Positions 10,328 through 18,684 of a stretch of DNA of 64,000 nt are shown here, one piece after another. The stretch covers positions 124,001 to 188,000 of the forward strand of contig VSNM01000002.1 in NCBI GenBank assembly GCA_009774245.1, in the 5' to 3' direction. The stretch's first letter is position 1. Each line of letters begins with the position of its first letter. The translations under genes and the position numbers were made by a program. Source of the DNA: Lachnospiraceae bacterium (GTDB lineage Bacteria; Bacillota; Clostridia; Lachnospirales; Lachnospiraceae). The notes below the pieces were generated by a model. It was not told the DNA's origin, searched no databases, and was given only the letters and a program-made list of their open reading frames with translations.

Positions 10328-10345
10328 ACATTCACATTTTTTCAA
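10317..10345 (-). promoter_or_regulatory. Sigma-A-type promoter of the MMPL-GLUG operon
   Basis: On the minus strand: -35 TTGAAA (10340-10345), 17-base spacer, -10 TATACT (10317-10322). Each hexamer matches consensus at 5 of 6 positions. Predicted transcript start is near 10310, giving a leader of about 40 bases. A further inverted repeat, ATGAC-N5-GTCAT, lies just upstream of the -35. Confidence 0.75.
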
Positions 10346-10391
10346 CAATGACTTATGGTCATTTTCTTTTTTTATATTTTCTTAATATAAA

Positions 10392-10422
10392 ATCGAGTAG
10401 GGGAATGACCTGCTCGTTTGCA
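10392..10422. repeat. Truncated copy of the CGAGTAGG double-hairpin element
   Basis: CGAGTAGG (10394-10401) pairs with CCTGCTCG (10409-10416), followed directly by TTTGCA. This matches the first stem and the GTGTGCA end of the longer copies at 24.3, 45.7 and 57.1 kb, but the inner nested hairpin is missing. Confidence 0.5.
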
Positions 10423-10424
10423 TG

Positions 10425-10462
10425 AAAAAAAGATAACTATTCCAAATGTCCCTGAATAGTTA
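10425..10462 (-). terminator. Intrinsic terminator at the end of the glycan locus
   Basis: On the minus strand, TAACTATTC (10454-10462) and GAATAGTTA (10434-10442) form a 9-bp stem followed by a run of seven T (10425-10431). It lies about 20 bases past the stop codon of the last glycosyltransferase gene. Confidence 0.85.
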
Positions 10463-10480
10463 CCTTATTTTATCATTTTT

Positions 10481-11563
10481 TTATATATTATTCAAGTATC
10501 CTTCCCACTCGCGATTCACCTTGTCGGGCGCCAGTCTGTCCGTGATCGTGCAGGCATTCTCACGCAGCCTGAGCTCAAACTCCCTGTCCTCAAAGATTCT
10601 GCGAAACGCATCAGCAAGGGCAAATGCATCCCCTACCGGCACGAGCAGTCCGTTCACGCCATTCTCGATCAGAGCCGCCGGTCCCCCGCAGGGACAGTCT
10701 GTCGCAATGACAGGGATACCGAGCGCCATCGCCTCCATGATGGAATTTGGCATTCCCTCCGTGTTGGAGGTCAGCGTGAAAATTCTGGCCTTACAGATAT
10801 GCTCCGCAACGTCGCTCACATTTCCCGGCAATGTAATCCTGTCGCTCAAACCTTTGTCCTCCACAAGCTTTGTAAGCTCTGTCCTAAGCGCGCCCTCGCC
10901 GTAGATCACGAGCTTTACCGTGGGATATTCCTCCGCAATCCTGGCAAAGGCATGAATCAGCATGGCGTGATTCTTGTTCTCGTCGAGCCGCCCCGCCGTC
11001 ACGATCAAATCCTCCCGCTCCACACAGATCTTTCTGCCTACGAACTGCGGATTCAGGGGATTGGAGAGAATCACGCTCTTATTTCTGACTGATCTGGGAA
11101 AAAATGCGCGCGCACCCTGCGTCTGGAGCACCACCCCGTCCGCAAACCGGAACACAAGCTTCGCGATTAGCTGCAGCAGCTTTTTTTCATACTCCATCGT
11201 CGGCTCCCCCCGCACGGAGACTACTGTCTTTGACGGCAGAAACGCCGCCGTCGCCACAGCCATCAGATTATTTTTGCCGAGAAAGGACAGAATCACATCC
11301 GGCTTGTACGCCTTCCAGATCTCACGCAGCGCGCCGAAGCGGACGCGGAAGTTCTGAAGCCTCCCGCCCTGCAGCGCGGACTCGTCCGGCTCGGAATAGA
11401 CGCGCCGTATCTCCGGTGAGATGCTGTATTCGTTTTCTCTTCGATACTGTGTCACAAGTATCACGTCATATTTCTTTTCGTGAAAATATTCCGCGAGATT
11501 TACCATGACTCGTTCAGAACCGCCCTTCTGGAGGGAACTGATAAACAAAGCTATTCTCTTCAT
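10481..11563 (-). CDS. GT4-family glycosyltransferase (PglH-like)
   Basis: A 360-residue retaining glycosyltransferase with a GT-B fold, expected at the inner membrane face adding a sugar to the lipid-linked glycan. The N terminus FISSLQKGGSERVMVNL has the GG-E/A-R acceptor-side motif. The C-terminal donor site has the E-x7-E motif in TEGMPNSIMEAMALG, then a Gly-rich CPCGGPAALI. I start at ATG 11563, which has AAGGAG 9 bases upstream; the longer open frame adds 58 unlikely residues that run into asnB. Closest in style to GalNAc transferases of the PglH/PglJ group, though donor and linkage cannot be read from the sequence. It resembles the GT4 at 13481-14584. Last gene of the glycan locus, followed by a terminator. 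Confidence 0.9.
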   Translation of the reverse strand: MKRIALFISSLQKGGSERVMVNLAEYFHEKKYDVILVTQYRRENEYSISPEIRRVYSEPDESALQGGRLQNFRVRFGALREIWKAYKPDVILSFLGKNNLMAVATAAFLPSKTVVSVRGEPTMEYEKKLLQLIAKLVFRFADGVVLQTQGARAFFPRSVRNKSVILSNPLNPQFVGRKICVEREDLIVTAGRLDENKNHAMLIHAFARIAEEYPTVKLVIYGEGALRTELTKLVEDKGLSDRITLPGNVSDVAEHICKARIFTLTSNTEGMPNSIMEAMALGIPVIATDCPCGGPAALIENGVNGLLVPVGDAFALADAFRRIFEDREFELRLRENACTITDRLAPDKVNREWEGYLNNI

Positions 11564-11576
11564 GCCAATCTGCTCC

Positions 11577-13478
11577 TTACGCGCCCGTGGACATCCCCAT
11601 GGGCATATATGTCTGATACCACTGCTGGAACACCAGAAACGCCCAGGCGATCCTGGAATAATTTTCCCCCGAGGCCGGCCCCCTGTCGCCCGTCCGCAGA
11701 TATCCCTCGACAAATTCATGCACATACTGCGCGTCAAAGATACCCTGCCGCCTCAGATAAGAAACACTCGCCATATCCTGCAGCCGCTCCCGCAGGGGAC
11801 CGCGCATCCATCTGTCGAGCGGGACGCTGAATCCGACCTTTGGTCTGTCAAGCAGCGTTCTCGGAATGTAGTCATAGGCGATATCCTTTAAAATCCTCTT
11901 TTTGACGCCGTTTGCATACTTGTATTCCTGGGGCAGACGGTAGGCGTACTCCATCACGTTGACGTCAAGGAGCGGACACCGCGCCTCGATCGAATATTTC
12001 ATGGACGCCCTGTCCACCTTGCAGAGAATATCTCCGGGCAGGTAAGTCTCCTGATCCAGCAGCATCCTCCGCGCCTGCCAGCTGTCCTCATGATACCTGG
12101 ACTCAAACGGGAATTTAAACGCCGCCGAACTCTCCGGAAGCATTCTCCCAATCACCCTGATGTAATTTTTTCCGCCGATCTGCGTCTTGGTCTCCCTGTC
12201 GTGATTTTCCGCCACGACCTGCACCTGAAAGGGCAGCCTGTCCAGAAGTCCCAGTCTCCGGATTAGCGGCAGATGGCACACCCCGTATGTCAGACGCCCC
12301 AGTCCGTCCAGTCTCTGTGCCTGCGCCACCCTGTCATAAATATTGTAGCCGCAGAAAAATTCGTCTCCCCCGTCGCCGGAGAGAACGACAGACACCTCGC
12401 GCGAGGCCAGCTCAGACACCAGCATCGACGGAATCTGCGAGCTGTCCGCAAAGGGCTCGTCGTAATACTTCGGAATGCTCTCTACCATATCGAACATGGC
12501 TTTCTCATCAATATAGAGCTCCGTGTGCCGCGTGCCCAGATGCTGCGCGACCGCCTTTGCGTACTCCGCCTCGTTATAGCGCTCGTCCCCAAAACCGATC
12601 GAATATGTCCTCACCGGCCCGCCGCCCACTTCCTGCGCGAGCGCGGTGACAAGCGATGAGTCGTAACCGCCGCTTAAGAAGGCTCCCACCGGAACGTCCG
12701 CGATCATCCTCCTGCGGACTGCCTCCTTTAGTATCTCCTTTAGCTCTGACTTTGCCTCCTCGTAAGTGCCGGCTCCCTCGCGCTTCTTTACATGATACAC
12801 CTTCGCGACATCCCAGTATTTGTGTTTCGATATCCCGCCGTCCCTGAACCGGATCATCTGCCCCGGTGCTACCTTATATACATTCTCAAAGATCGAGTCC
12901 GGCTCATTGACGCACTGCTGGTACAGATAGCGCCTGACCGCATCCGTCCTGATATTTCTGACAAACCCCGGATACTGCATGATCGGCTTGAGCTCCGACG
13001 CAAACACCAGATTTTCGCCGTCCAGCCAGTAATACAGTGGCTTCTTGCCAATCCTGTCCCTGACAAGATACAGCTCCCCCTTCTGCCGGTCATACAGAGC
13101 GATCGCAAACATTCCCTCGAGCCTGTCGACGCACGCGCTTCCCCACCTGAGCCAGGCGGCCAGTATCACCTCCGTGTCACACCGCGATCGAAACGGATAG
13201 TCCGAAAGCTCCTCCCGAAGCTCCTGGAAATTGTAGATCTCTCCATTATAAGAGATCACCAGCCTGTCATCGCAGGAATGCATGGGCTGATGTCCCAGCG
13301 CCGACAAATCCAGTATGGACAGCCGCCTCTGCGCAAGTCCCACACAGTATCCGCCCTGCGCGTCAAAGATCTCCTCACCGCTGTCATTTGGCCCCCTGTG
13401 GTACATGGTGTCGTTCATTGCCTTGAGCTGCCCTGATGTGATGCTCTTTTTTGATATAAACCCGCATATTCCGCACAC
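11577..13478 (-). CDS. asnB: Glutamine-hydrolysing asparagine synthase-type amidotransferase
   Basis: A 633-residue AsnB-family enzyme: N-terminal class-II glutaminase and C-terminal ATP-dependent synthetase with the pyrophosphate loop LSGGYDSS. The start is GTG 13478, because the mature enzyme needs Cys at position 2 (MCGICGF after Met removal) and GGAGG lies 10 bases upstream, within the last codons of the previous gene. It is embedded among glycosyltransferases downstream of a uronic-acid pathway. AsnB homologues in polysaccharide loci (WbpS, for example) amidate hexuronic acids to uronamides, so amidation of a GalNAcA-type residue is more likely here than free asparagine synthesis. That role is inference from context. 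An ordinary asparagine synthetase remains possible. Confidence 0.9.
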   Translation of the reverse strand: MCGICGFISKKSITSGQLKAMNDTMYHRGPNDSGEEIFDAQGGYCVGLAQRRLSILDLSALGHQPMHSCDDRLVISYNGEIYNFQELREELSDYPFRSRCDTEVILAAWLRWGSACVDRLEGMFAIALYDRQKGELYLVRDRIGKKPLYYWLDGENLVFASELKPIMQYPGFVRNIRTDAVRRYLYQQCVNEPDSIFENVYKVAPGQMIRFRDGGISKHKYWDVAKVYHVKKREGAGTYEEAKSELKEILKEAVRRRMIADVPVGAFLSGGYDSSLVTALAQEVGGGPVRTYSIGFGDERYNEAEYAKAVAQHLGTRHTELYIDEKAMFDMVESIPKYYDEPFADSSQIPSMLVSELASREVSVVLSGDGGDEFFCGYNIYDRVAQAQRLDGLGRLTYGVCHLPLIRRLGLLDRLPFQVQVVAENHDRETKTQIGGKNYIRVIGRMLPESSAAFKFPFESRYHEDSWQARRMLLDQETYLPGDILCKVDRASMKYSIEARCPLLDVNVMEYAYRLPQEYKYANGVKKRILKDIAYDYIPRTLLDRPKVGFSVPLDRWMRGPLRERLQDMASVSYLRRQGIFDAQYVHEFVEGYLRTGDRGPASGENYSRIAWAFLVFQQWYQTYMPMGMSTGA

Positions 13479-13480
13479 GT

Positions 13481-14584
13481 CTACCTGCCCTCCAGTATCT
13501 CTGTGATATAGTCCTGCCACTCGCCAAATATGACCTCCGAGGAAGCCCTTTTTCCGATCTGCGCCGCGTTTGCCCCCAGCCGCTTTGCAAACTCCCTGTC
13601 CTCAATCAGTCTGTTGATGGCCGCCGCAAGCGCCTGCTCATCTCCAACTGGCACCAGAAGGCCGTTTTCCTCCGGCGTGATGACCATGCGCGGGCCCCCG
13701 GGCGGACAATCTGTCGCCACTACCGGCAGTCCCAGCGCCATCGCCTCGAGCGTCACATTCGGCATCCCTTCATAGTTGGACGAGTATGCCGCCACCGCGG
13801 CGCGGGCCATGTCTTTCTCAAGCGTGCTGCTGCTGCCCATCAGCCTGACATACTCCCCTGCGCCATGTTCCCTGATCAGCTGCTCAAGCTTCTGTCTCGT
13901 ACCGTCGAGCGAATCCTGTCCGTACAGCTTCAAAATATAATCCGGATGCTTTTGATGTACCTGTAAAAACGCCCTGACAAGCATACACTGGTTCTTGAAC
14001 TGCACAAGCCTTCCCGAGTGGACCACCACCTTCTCGCGCTCCTGCGGTATGGCATTCCCGATAAACTGACTGCCAATCGGATTTAAGATCACCCGCGACC
14101 GCCTGCGCACATACTCCGGGAAAAAATCCCTCTGAGCAGGCGTCTGAAACACAAAGCCCGCCGCCCGCCGAAACAGCAGCGCGATCTGAATCTTGTCCGA
14201 CACAGCGTCATAATATCCGATCGGATTGTTGCGCACCGATATGATCACCGGCATCCGCATCCCGAGCGTCGCCGTAAGCGCCCTGTAATTGGCACGTCTT
14301 GCAAACGCGATCACAATATCCGGTCTCGTATTCCGCAAAAACGTTCTCAGATTTCCAATGCGGTCCAGAAACTTTCTGACGCGGCAGTGCCTCTCCTGTC
14401 TGCTGTCAAGCCCGACATGGACGCGCTTAATCCGCGCGTCAATCTCATATTCGTCCTCGCCCTGCCACTCCGTCGCGATATACACCTCATAACCGTGCGC
14501 CGCAAACTGCCCGGAAAGATTTGCCACCACACGCTCTGCTCCGCCTCTCTCAAGGCAGTTTAAATGGAACACTATCCTCTTCAT
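13481..14584 (-). CDS. GT4-family glycosyltransferase (PglH-like)
   Basis: A 367-residue GT-B fold enzyme. The N-terminal HLNCLERGGAERVVANL is the acceptor-side loop. The donor-site E-x7-E motif is in YEGMPNVTLEAMALG, followed by PPGGPRMVI. It shares layout and several motifs with the GT4 at 10481-11563, suggesting an old duplication. ATG 14584 has GGAAAG upstream. Its stop codon TAG lies immediately before the asnB GTG, so the two are translationally coupled. It probably adds a HexNAc-type residue; donor and linkage are not determined. Confidence 0.9.
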   Translation of the reverse strand: MKRIVFHLNCLERGGAERVVANLSGQFAAHGYEVYIATEWQGEDEYEIDARIKRVHVGLDSRQERHCRVRKFLDRIGNLRTFLRNTRPDIVIAFARRANYRALTATLGMRMPVIISVRNNPIGYYDAVSDKIQIALLFRRAAGFVFQTPAQRDFFPEYVRRRSRVILNPIGSQFIGNAIPQEREKVVVHSGRLVQFKNQCMLVRAFLQVHQKHPDYILKLYGQDSLDGTRQKLEQLIREHGAGEYVRLMGSSSTLEKDMARAAVAAYSSNYEGMPNVTLEAMALGLPVVATDCPPGGPRMVITPEENGLLVPVGDEQALAAAINRLIEDREFAKRLGANAAQIGKRASSEVIFGEWQDYITEILEGR

Positions 14585-14598
14585 CTCACACTTTCCTT

Positions 14599-15771
14599 TT
14601 ATTGACCGTTCCCTGCAGCCTCAATCATGTCGACAAGCTGTCCGACATATCTGTCCACGCCAAAGTCCCCGGCGCGCTTCACCGCCCTGCCGCTGTAATC
14701 CCTCCGCTTCACATCGTCCCTTAATAAATCGATAATCACCTGCGCATACTGTTCCTCCTGGGCTGTGATCACAGGCTCCAGGTCCTTCTCCCCCTCAAAG
14801 ACGGGCGTCAGTATGCCATACTCCGCCTCACAGACCGCGTTCAGATCACTGTATTGCTCATAATGCTCTGTCAGGATCTCGGCTGGCCCTGTCCTGCAGT
14901 TGACACTCACGCAGGGCGTCCCGCACGCCATCGCCTCGATCAGCGCATTCGGGAAGCCCTCGCTCTGGGAAGTCAGCGCATACACATCCGCCCTGGCAAG
15001 CAGCGGAAACGGATTCGTGAGCGCGCCTGTAAAGCGAACCGCGTCAGAGATTCCCAGATCTGCGGCCAGCTTCCTGTACTCCGCGTAGCTGCCCTCCCCG
15101 ATGATCATCAGCTTTGCATCCGCGATCGCGCTCTTTATGACGGCAAAGCTCCTGATCAGATGCCAGAAACCCTTTAAGTCGTCCTCCCTGCCCATCGACA
15201 CGATCAGCGGTCCGCTCCCCGTCTCCTCCTGTAGTCTTGTATCCGCGAGCTTTGTGATCTGTGCCAGATCACAGGGATTGTAGAGTGTCCTCGACTGCTT
15301 TGTCTTAAATGCACTGTTGATCGCCGCCTCCATTGTCCTGGTACAGCTCACCACACAGTCCGCCCTGCGAAAGATCAGGTGGGCTCCCCTGTCGCTCAGC
15401 GCGCTGTAGCCGCGTATCCCCGCCCATGTGACATCCCTGCCCTTCGACAGCACATTGACAATGTTTGCCGTCGTGCCAAAGCTGTAGCTGATATCGATGC
15501 CCAGTTCCCTTTTCAGCTTTCTCAGACGACATGCGCGCCTGCAGATATTCGCAAGCTTGCCGACACTGCCCCCGACGGCGCCCAGGCGCAGATCGATCAG
15601 CCTCAGCCCCTCCACATCATAAAAAAGCTCCTCCGTGGTAAACACCACCAGATATACATCATACATCTCCTGCAGAAGCCGCGCCGTCAACACGCATATC
15701 CGCTCGAAGCCGCCCTGATGGAGCATCGGGGTAATCAGCATGATTGATTTTCTGTCTGTCCTCTTTTCCAA
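14599..15771 (-). CDS. GT4-family glycosyltransferase
   Basis: A 390-residue GT-B fold glycosyltransferase. LITPMLHQGGFERI marks the N-terminal nucleotide-fold start, and SEGFPNALIEAMACG carries the E-x7-E donor motif. The best start is TTG 15771, with AAAGGAG about 10 bases upstream inside the end of the preceding gene; a later ATG would remove the conserved first strand. A 35-residue insert with several acidic residues lies between the E-x7-E region and the C-terminal helix. Substrate unknown; context says assembly of the repeat unit. Confidence 0.88.
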   Translation of the reverse strand: MEKRTDRKSIMLITPMLHQGGFERICVLTARLLQEMYDVYLVVFTTEELFYDVEGLRLIDLRLGAVGGSVGKLANICRRACRLRKLKRELGIDISYSFGTTANIVNVLSKGRDVTWAGIRGYSALSDRGAHLIFRRADCVVSCTRTMEAAINSAFKTKQSRTLYNPCDLAQITKLADTRLQEETGSGPLIVSMGREDDLKGFWHLIRSFAVIKSAIADAKLMIIGEGSYAEYRKLAADLGISDAVRFTGALTNPFPLLARADVYALTSQSEGFPNALIEAMACGTPCVSVNCRTGPAEILTEHYEQYSDLNAVCEAEYGILTPVFEGEKDLEPVITAQEEQYAQVIIDLLRDDVKRRDYSGRAVKRAGDFGVDRYVGQLVDMIEAAGNGQ

Positions 15772-15776
15772 ACTGT

Positions 15777-16940
15777 CTACTCTCCTTTGTCCGGAACACG
15801 CGTTACCGCCCCCGGCGGGTTCTTCCCTGTGACATAAAACGCTTCCATCTTCACGGCCTGTTCCCGCACGTCAAAATCCCTGCCTGCGATAGCGGCCTGC
15901 ATATCGCTCCGCTGCAGCGCGGCCTTCGCGTTTCTCATGATCTCAGCCGCCCAGTTTGCAGCCGGCTCCCCGATACTCTTGTACGTGACCAGTTCCGTCA
16001 GTTCCGTCTCCCGCGTCACCTGATCGGACACAAGACAGCTAAGCCCCGACGCCTGCGCCTCCACCACGCTTCCCGGCAGCCCCTCAAAGGTCGACGGAAA
16101 GACGAAATAGTCAAACGCCTGATAATACCGCTCCACATCAAAGCGGTTGCCTAGAAAAAGAACCTTATCCGCAAGCCCCAGCCGCTCGACCTTCGCCCTG
16201 ATGTCCTCCTCCAGCTCTCCCTTTCCGATCAGCACCAGCGCCGCGTCGTCGCGCATCCTGCACAGCTCCGCGAAGATATCAACGAGATAGCTGTGATTCT
16301 TCATAAAGCCAAATCTGCCCACATGGCCGATCACAAACCTTGCGCCGAGCCCGAGCTCTTCCCGCACCTGTCTGCGCACCGCAGGATCATACGCAAAACG
16401 CCGCGTATCGATCGCATTAGGAATCGTCCAGACCTTTCCCGCGGCAATCCACCGCCTCCCATAGACTGCCCAGGCCGCCTCGGCAGAACAGGCAAAGCAA
16501 TAGTCCGCCCTGTACTTTAACGGATAGCGGAGAGCCTTTGTCACCAGCCCCCTGACGCCCCGATCGACGCCGGCGCTTCTGGCATGGGCGATCGTCAGCG
16601 GGATTCCTGCACGCTTTGCTATCGGCAGATAGATCGCGGCCGTGCTTGTCATGTGCCCATGCACTGCCGCAAATTCATTATGTTCCTGAAAAAACGACTT
16701 TAGCGCTTTCTTGTAGGACAGCATGTTATATCCTCTGAATCTGGGGACATTGTAAACCCTGCCCCCCAGACTGCGTATCTCCTCGCTGTACTGCCCTTCC
16801 CTGTCTGTGTGCACGAGAAAGTCAAACTGTACCTTATCCCTGTCGAGCGCCCTGTAGAGCTCCATCACCCTGCTCTCCGCACCGCCGAGATTTGTCGTGC
16901 CGAGCACATTCAATACCCGCACCGGATTTGCCGCCGTCAT
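15777..16940 (-). CDS. GT4-family glycosyltransferase (EpsF-like)
   Basis: A 387-residue GT-B enzyme. NVLGTTNLGGAESRVM at the N terminus and FEGLPGSVVEAQASG (E-x7-E) are typical of the EpsF/CapM-type GT4 group. ATG 16940 is preferred: it has GAGGGAG 6 bases upstream and overlaps the stop of the deacetylase gene as ATGA. The longer GTG start at 16961 has no ribosome-binding site. It is translationally coupled within the operon. Sugar specificity cannot be read. Confidence 0.9.
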   Translation of the reverse strand: MTAANPVRVLNVLGTTNLGGAESRVMELYRALDRDKVQFDFLVHTDREGQYSEEIRSLGGRVYNVPRFRGYNMLSYKKALKSFFQEHNEFAAVHGHMTSTAAIYLPIAKRAGIPLTIAHARSAGVDRGVRGLVTKALRYPLKYRADYCFACSAEAAWAVYGRRWIAAGKVWTIPNAIDTRRFAYDPAVRRQVREELGLGARFVIGHVGRFGFMKNHSYLVDIFAELCRMRDDAALVLIGKGELEEDIRAKVERLGLADKVLFLGNRFDVERYYQAFDYFVFPSTFEGLPGSVVEAQASGLSCLVSDQVTRETELTELVTYKSIGEPAANWAAEIMRNAKAALQRSDMQAAIAGRDFDVREQAVKMEAFYVTGKNPPGAVTRVPDKGE

Positions 16941-17701
16941 CTTTTGCTCCCTCTGAGGCACACCAACAGATATTTCACAATCGCCATCAGATATTCCTTT
17001 CCGTTTCCAAACAGCCCCCGCTTTGCCGGCTCCAGCCCCAGCAGCTCCGCATAGGACAGCAGTCTGTCCCTGTTTTCAGCAAAAAGCTGTTCGTACCGCT
17101 CAAAATCCCTGTCATTCATCGTGTTCGTGTGGACGACAAATGTCGTGTATCCTTTTTTTCCCCTGTTTGCAAGCACGCTCTCCTGCCTGTACGAGATTGG
17201 ATAAAATATCATTCCCTGTCTGAGATAAGGTCTGTCCCCAAAACCGTCTGTCATTCTGCGAAATCCCAGTTTTTTCAACGCTCTGATGGTATTGCGGTCA
17301 AAAGAGTGCGCCGGTGCCATAAACATATCCGTCCGGATGCCGTGCTCCCGGAGGATATCACGGCCTCTCTTCAATGCCTCATACTGTTTCCCGTACGCGA
17401 TGCCCGCAAACTCCGACAGCCGGTTCAATGGAAAACAGCCCATCCTCTTTGTCGTATAAATGTGCGTCACGCCATGCTGCGCGATGCACCAGCCTTCCTT
17501 TTCCAAATCTGTCAGATAGTTCCAGAAATCGTTGATCGGAGCTGCCTCTGGTTCTGTGATATGGAGGCATGCATCCCGGTTGTCGGGCACTACTCCTACG
17601 AGCGGTCTGACCTGATACCGATCGCAGAGTTCCTTGAACCGCAGAAACTTCTCCCAGTCCATATCCGGCGTGATGTCGTCCATTCTAATACTAATTTTCA
17701 T
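16937..17701 (-). CDS. Polysaccharide-deacetylase-like protein (DUF2334 type)
   Basis: A 254-residue NodB-fold protein without signal peptide. RMDDITPDMDW supplies the metal-site Asp pair, VGVVPDN the next strand, and AQHGVTHIYTTKR the His motif, followed by MAPAHSFD. Members of this group probably remove acetyl groups from sugars, with a divalent metal. Lack of an export signal suggests it acts on a cytoplasmic precursor such as a lipid-linked sugar. The start overlaps the stop of the epimerase gene as ATGA. The substrate is not known. Confidence 0.82.
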   Translation of the reverse strand: MKISIRMDDITPDMDWEKFLRFKELCDRYQVRPLVGVVPDNRDACLHITEPEAAPINDFWNYLTDLEKEGWCIAQHGVTHIYTTKRMGCFPLNRLSEFAGIAYGKQYEALKRGRDILREHGIRTDMFMAPAHSFDRNTIRALKKLGFRRMTDGFGDRPYLRQGMIFYPISYRQESVLANRGKKGYTTFVVHTNTMNDRDFERYEQLFAENRDRLLSYAELLGLEPAKRGLFGNGKEYLMAIVKYLLVCLRGSKR

Positions 17702-18684
17702 AGGTTTGCTTTGTACCAGTCAATGGCAAGCGCAATACCGCTCTCAAAGTCATACTCAGGGTTGTAGCCCAAAAGCTCCCTCGCCTTTGAGATATCCGCG
17801 TTGGAATGCCTGATATCACCTGCGCGGTCCGGTCCGAAGTGCGGTTCCACCTCTTTCTCCAGCGCCCTGCACAAGTCATAATAAATGTCGATCAGATACT
17901 CCCTGCCGCCGTAGGCAATGTTAAACGCCTGCCCGGCCGCATCGCCCGACGCCAGACATGCTTTCAGATTCGCCTCGATCACGTTGTCTATATAGGTGAA
18001 ATCCCTCGACTGCTTCCCGTCCCCGTTGATTGTCGGCACCTCGCCGTCGAGCAATTGCTTGATAAACTTCGGAATCACCGCCGCGTAGGCGCCGTTTGGG
18101 TCCTGTCTGCGTCCAAACACATTAAAGTAGCGCAGGCCGTATGTGTCAAGGCCGTAGAGCTTCTTGTAGAGCTTCCCATACTCTTCATTGGTGCGCTTTG
18201 TCAGTGCATAGGGCGAGAGCAGACTGCCCTCCTGTCCCTCCTTCTTCGGCAGCACCGGATGATCGCCATAGACGGATGAGCTCGACGCGTAGACAAACTT
18301 CTTCACGCCGTTCTGCCTTGCCGCCTCCATCATGTTCAGCGTCCCCATGATATTGTTCTGCTCATAAAACAGCGGCATCTCAATACTTCTGGGTACGGAG
18401 CCCCACGCCGCCTGATTCAGAACGTAATCAACGCCCTCGCACGCTCTCATGCAGGTGTCCAGATCCTTGATATCCCCCTTGGTGAATGTGTAGTTTTGTC
18501 TGTCCATGAACATCTGCACATTCTCCTCCCGCCCCGTGGAGAGATCGTCGAGACATCTCACCTGATATCCCATATCTGTCAGCGCCTCGCACAGGTTCGA
18601 ACCGATAAATCCGGCTCCGCCTGTCACGAGAAACACGCTGTCCGCATCAAACCTTAACTCCTTATATCCCATCTTGTCCACCAT
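17698..18684 (-). CDS. UDP-N-acetylhexosamine 4-epimerase (WbpP/TviC type)
   Basis: A 328-residue extended short-chain dehydrogenase. TGGAGFIGSNL is the NAD loop, and the catalytic Ser-Tyr-Lys are in ASSSSVYG and YALTKRTNE. Length and motifs (YGLRYFNVFGRRQDP, SRDFTYIDN) match the WbpP/WbgU/TviC group, which interconvert UDP-GlcNAc or UDP-GlcNAcA with the galacto forms. With the dehydrogenase at 20095 it forms the pair known from Vi antigen synthesis, giving UDP-GalNAcA. ATG 18684 has AAGGG 6 bases upstream and overlaps the membrane-protein gene by 23 bases. Confidence 0.92.
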   Translation of the reverse strand: MVDKMGYKELRFDADSVFLVTGGAGFIGSNLCEALTDMGYQVRCLDDLSTGREENVQMFMDRQNYTFTKGDIKDLDTCMRACEGVDYVLNQAAWGSVPRSIEMPLFYEQNNIMGTLNMMEAARQNGVKKFVYASSSSVYGDHPVLPKKEGQEGSLLSPYALTKRTNEEYGKLYKKLYGLDTYGLRYFNVFGRRQDPNGAYAAVIPKFIKQLLDGEVPTINGDGKQSRDFTYIDNVIEANLKACLASGDAAGQAFNIAYGGREYLIDIYYDLCRALEKEVEPHFGPDRAGDIRHSNADISKARELLGYNPEYDFESGIALAIDWYKANL

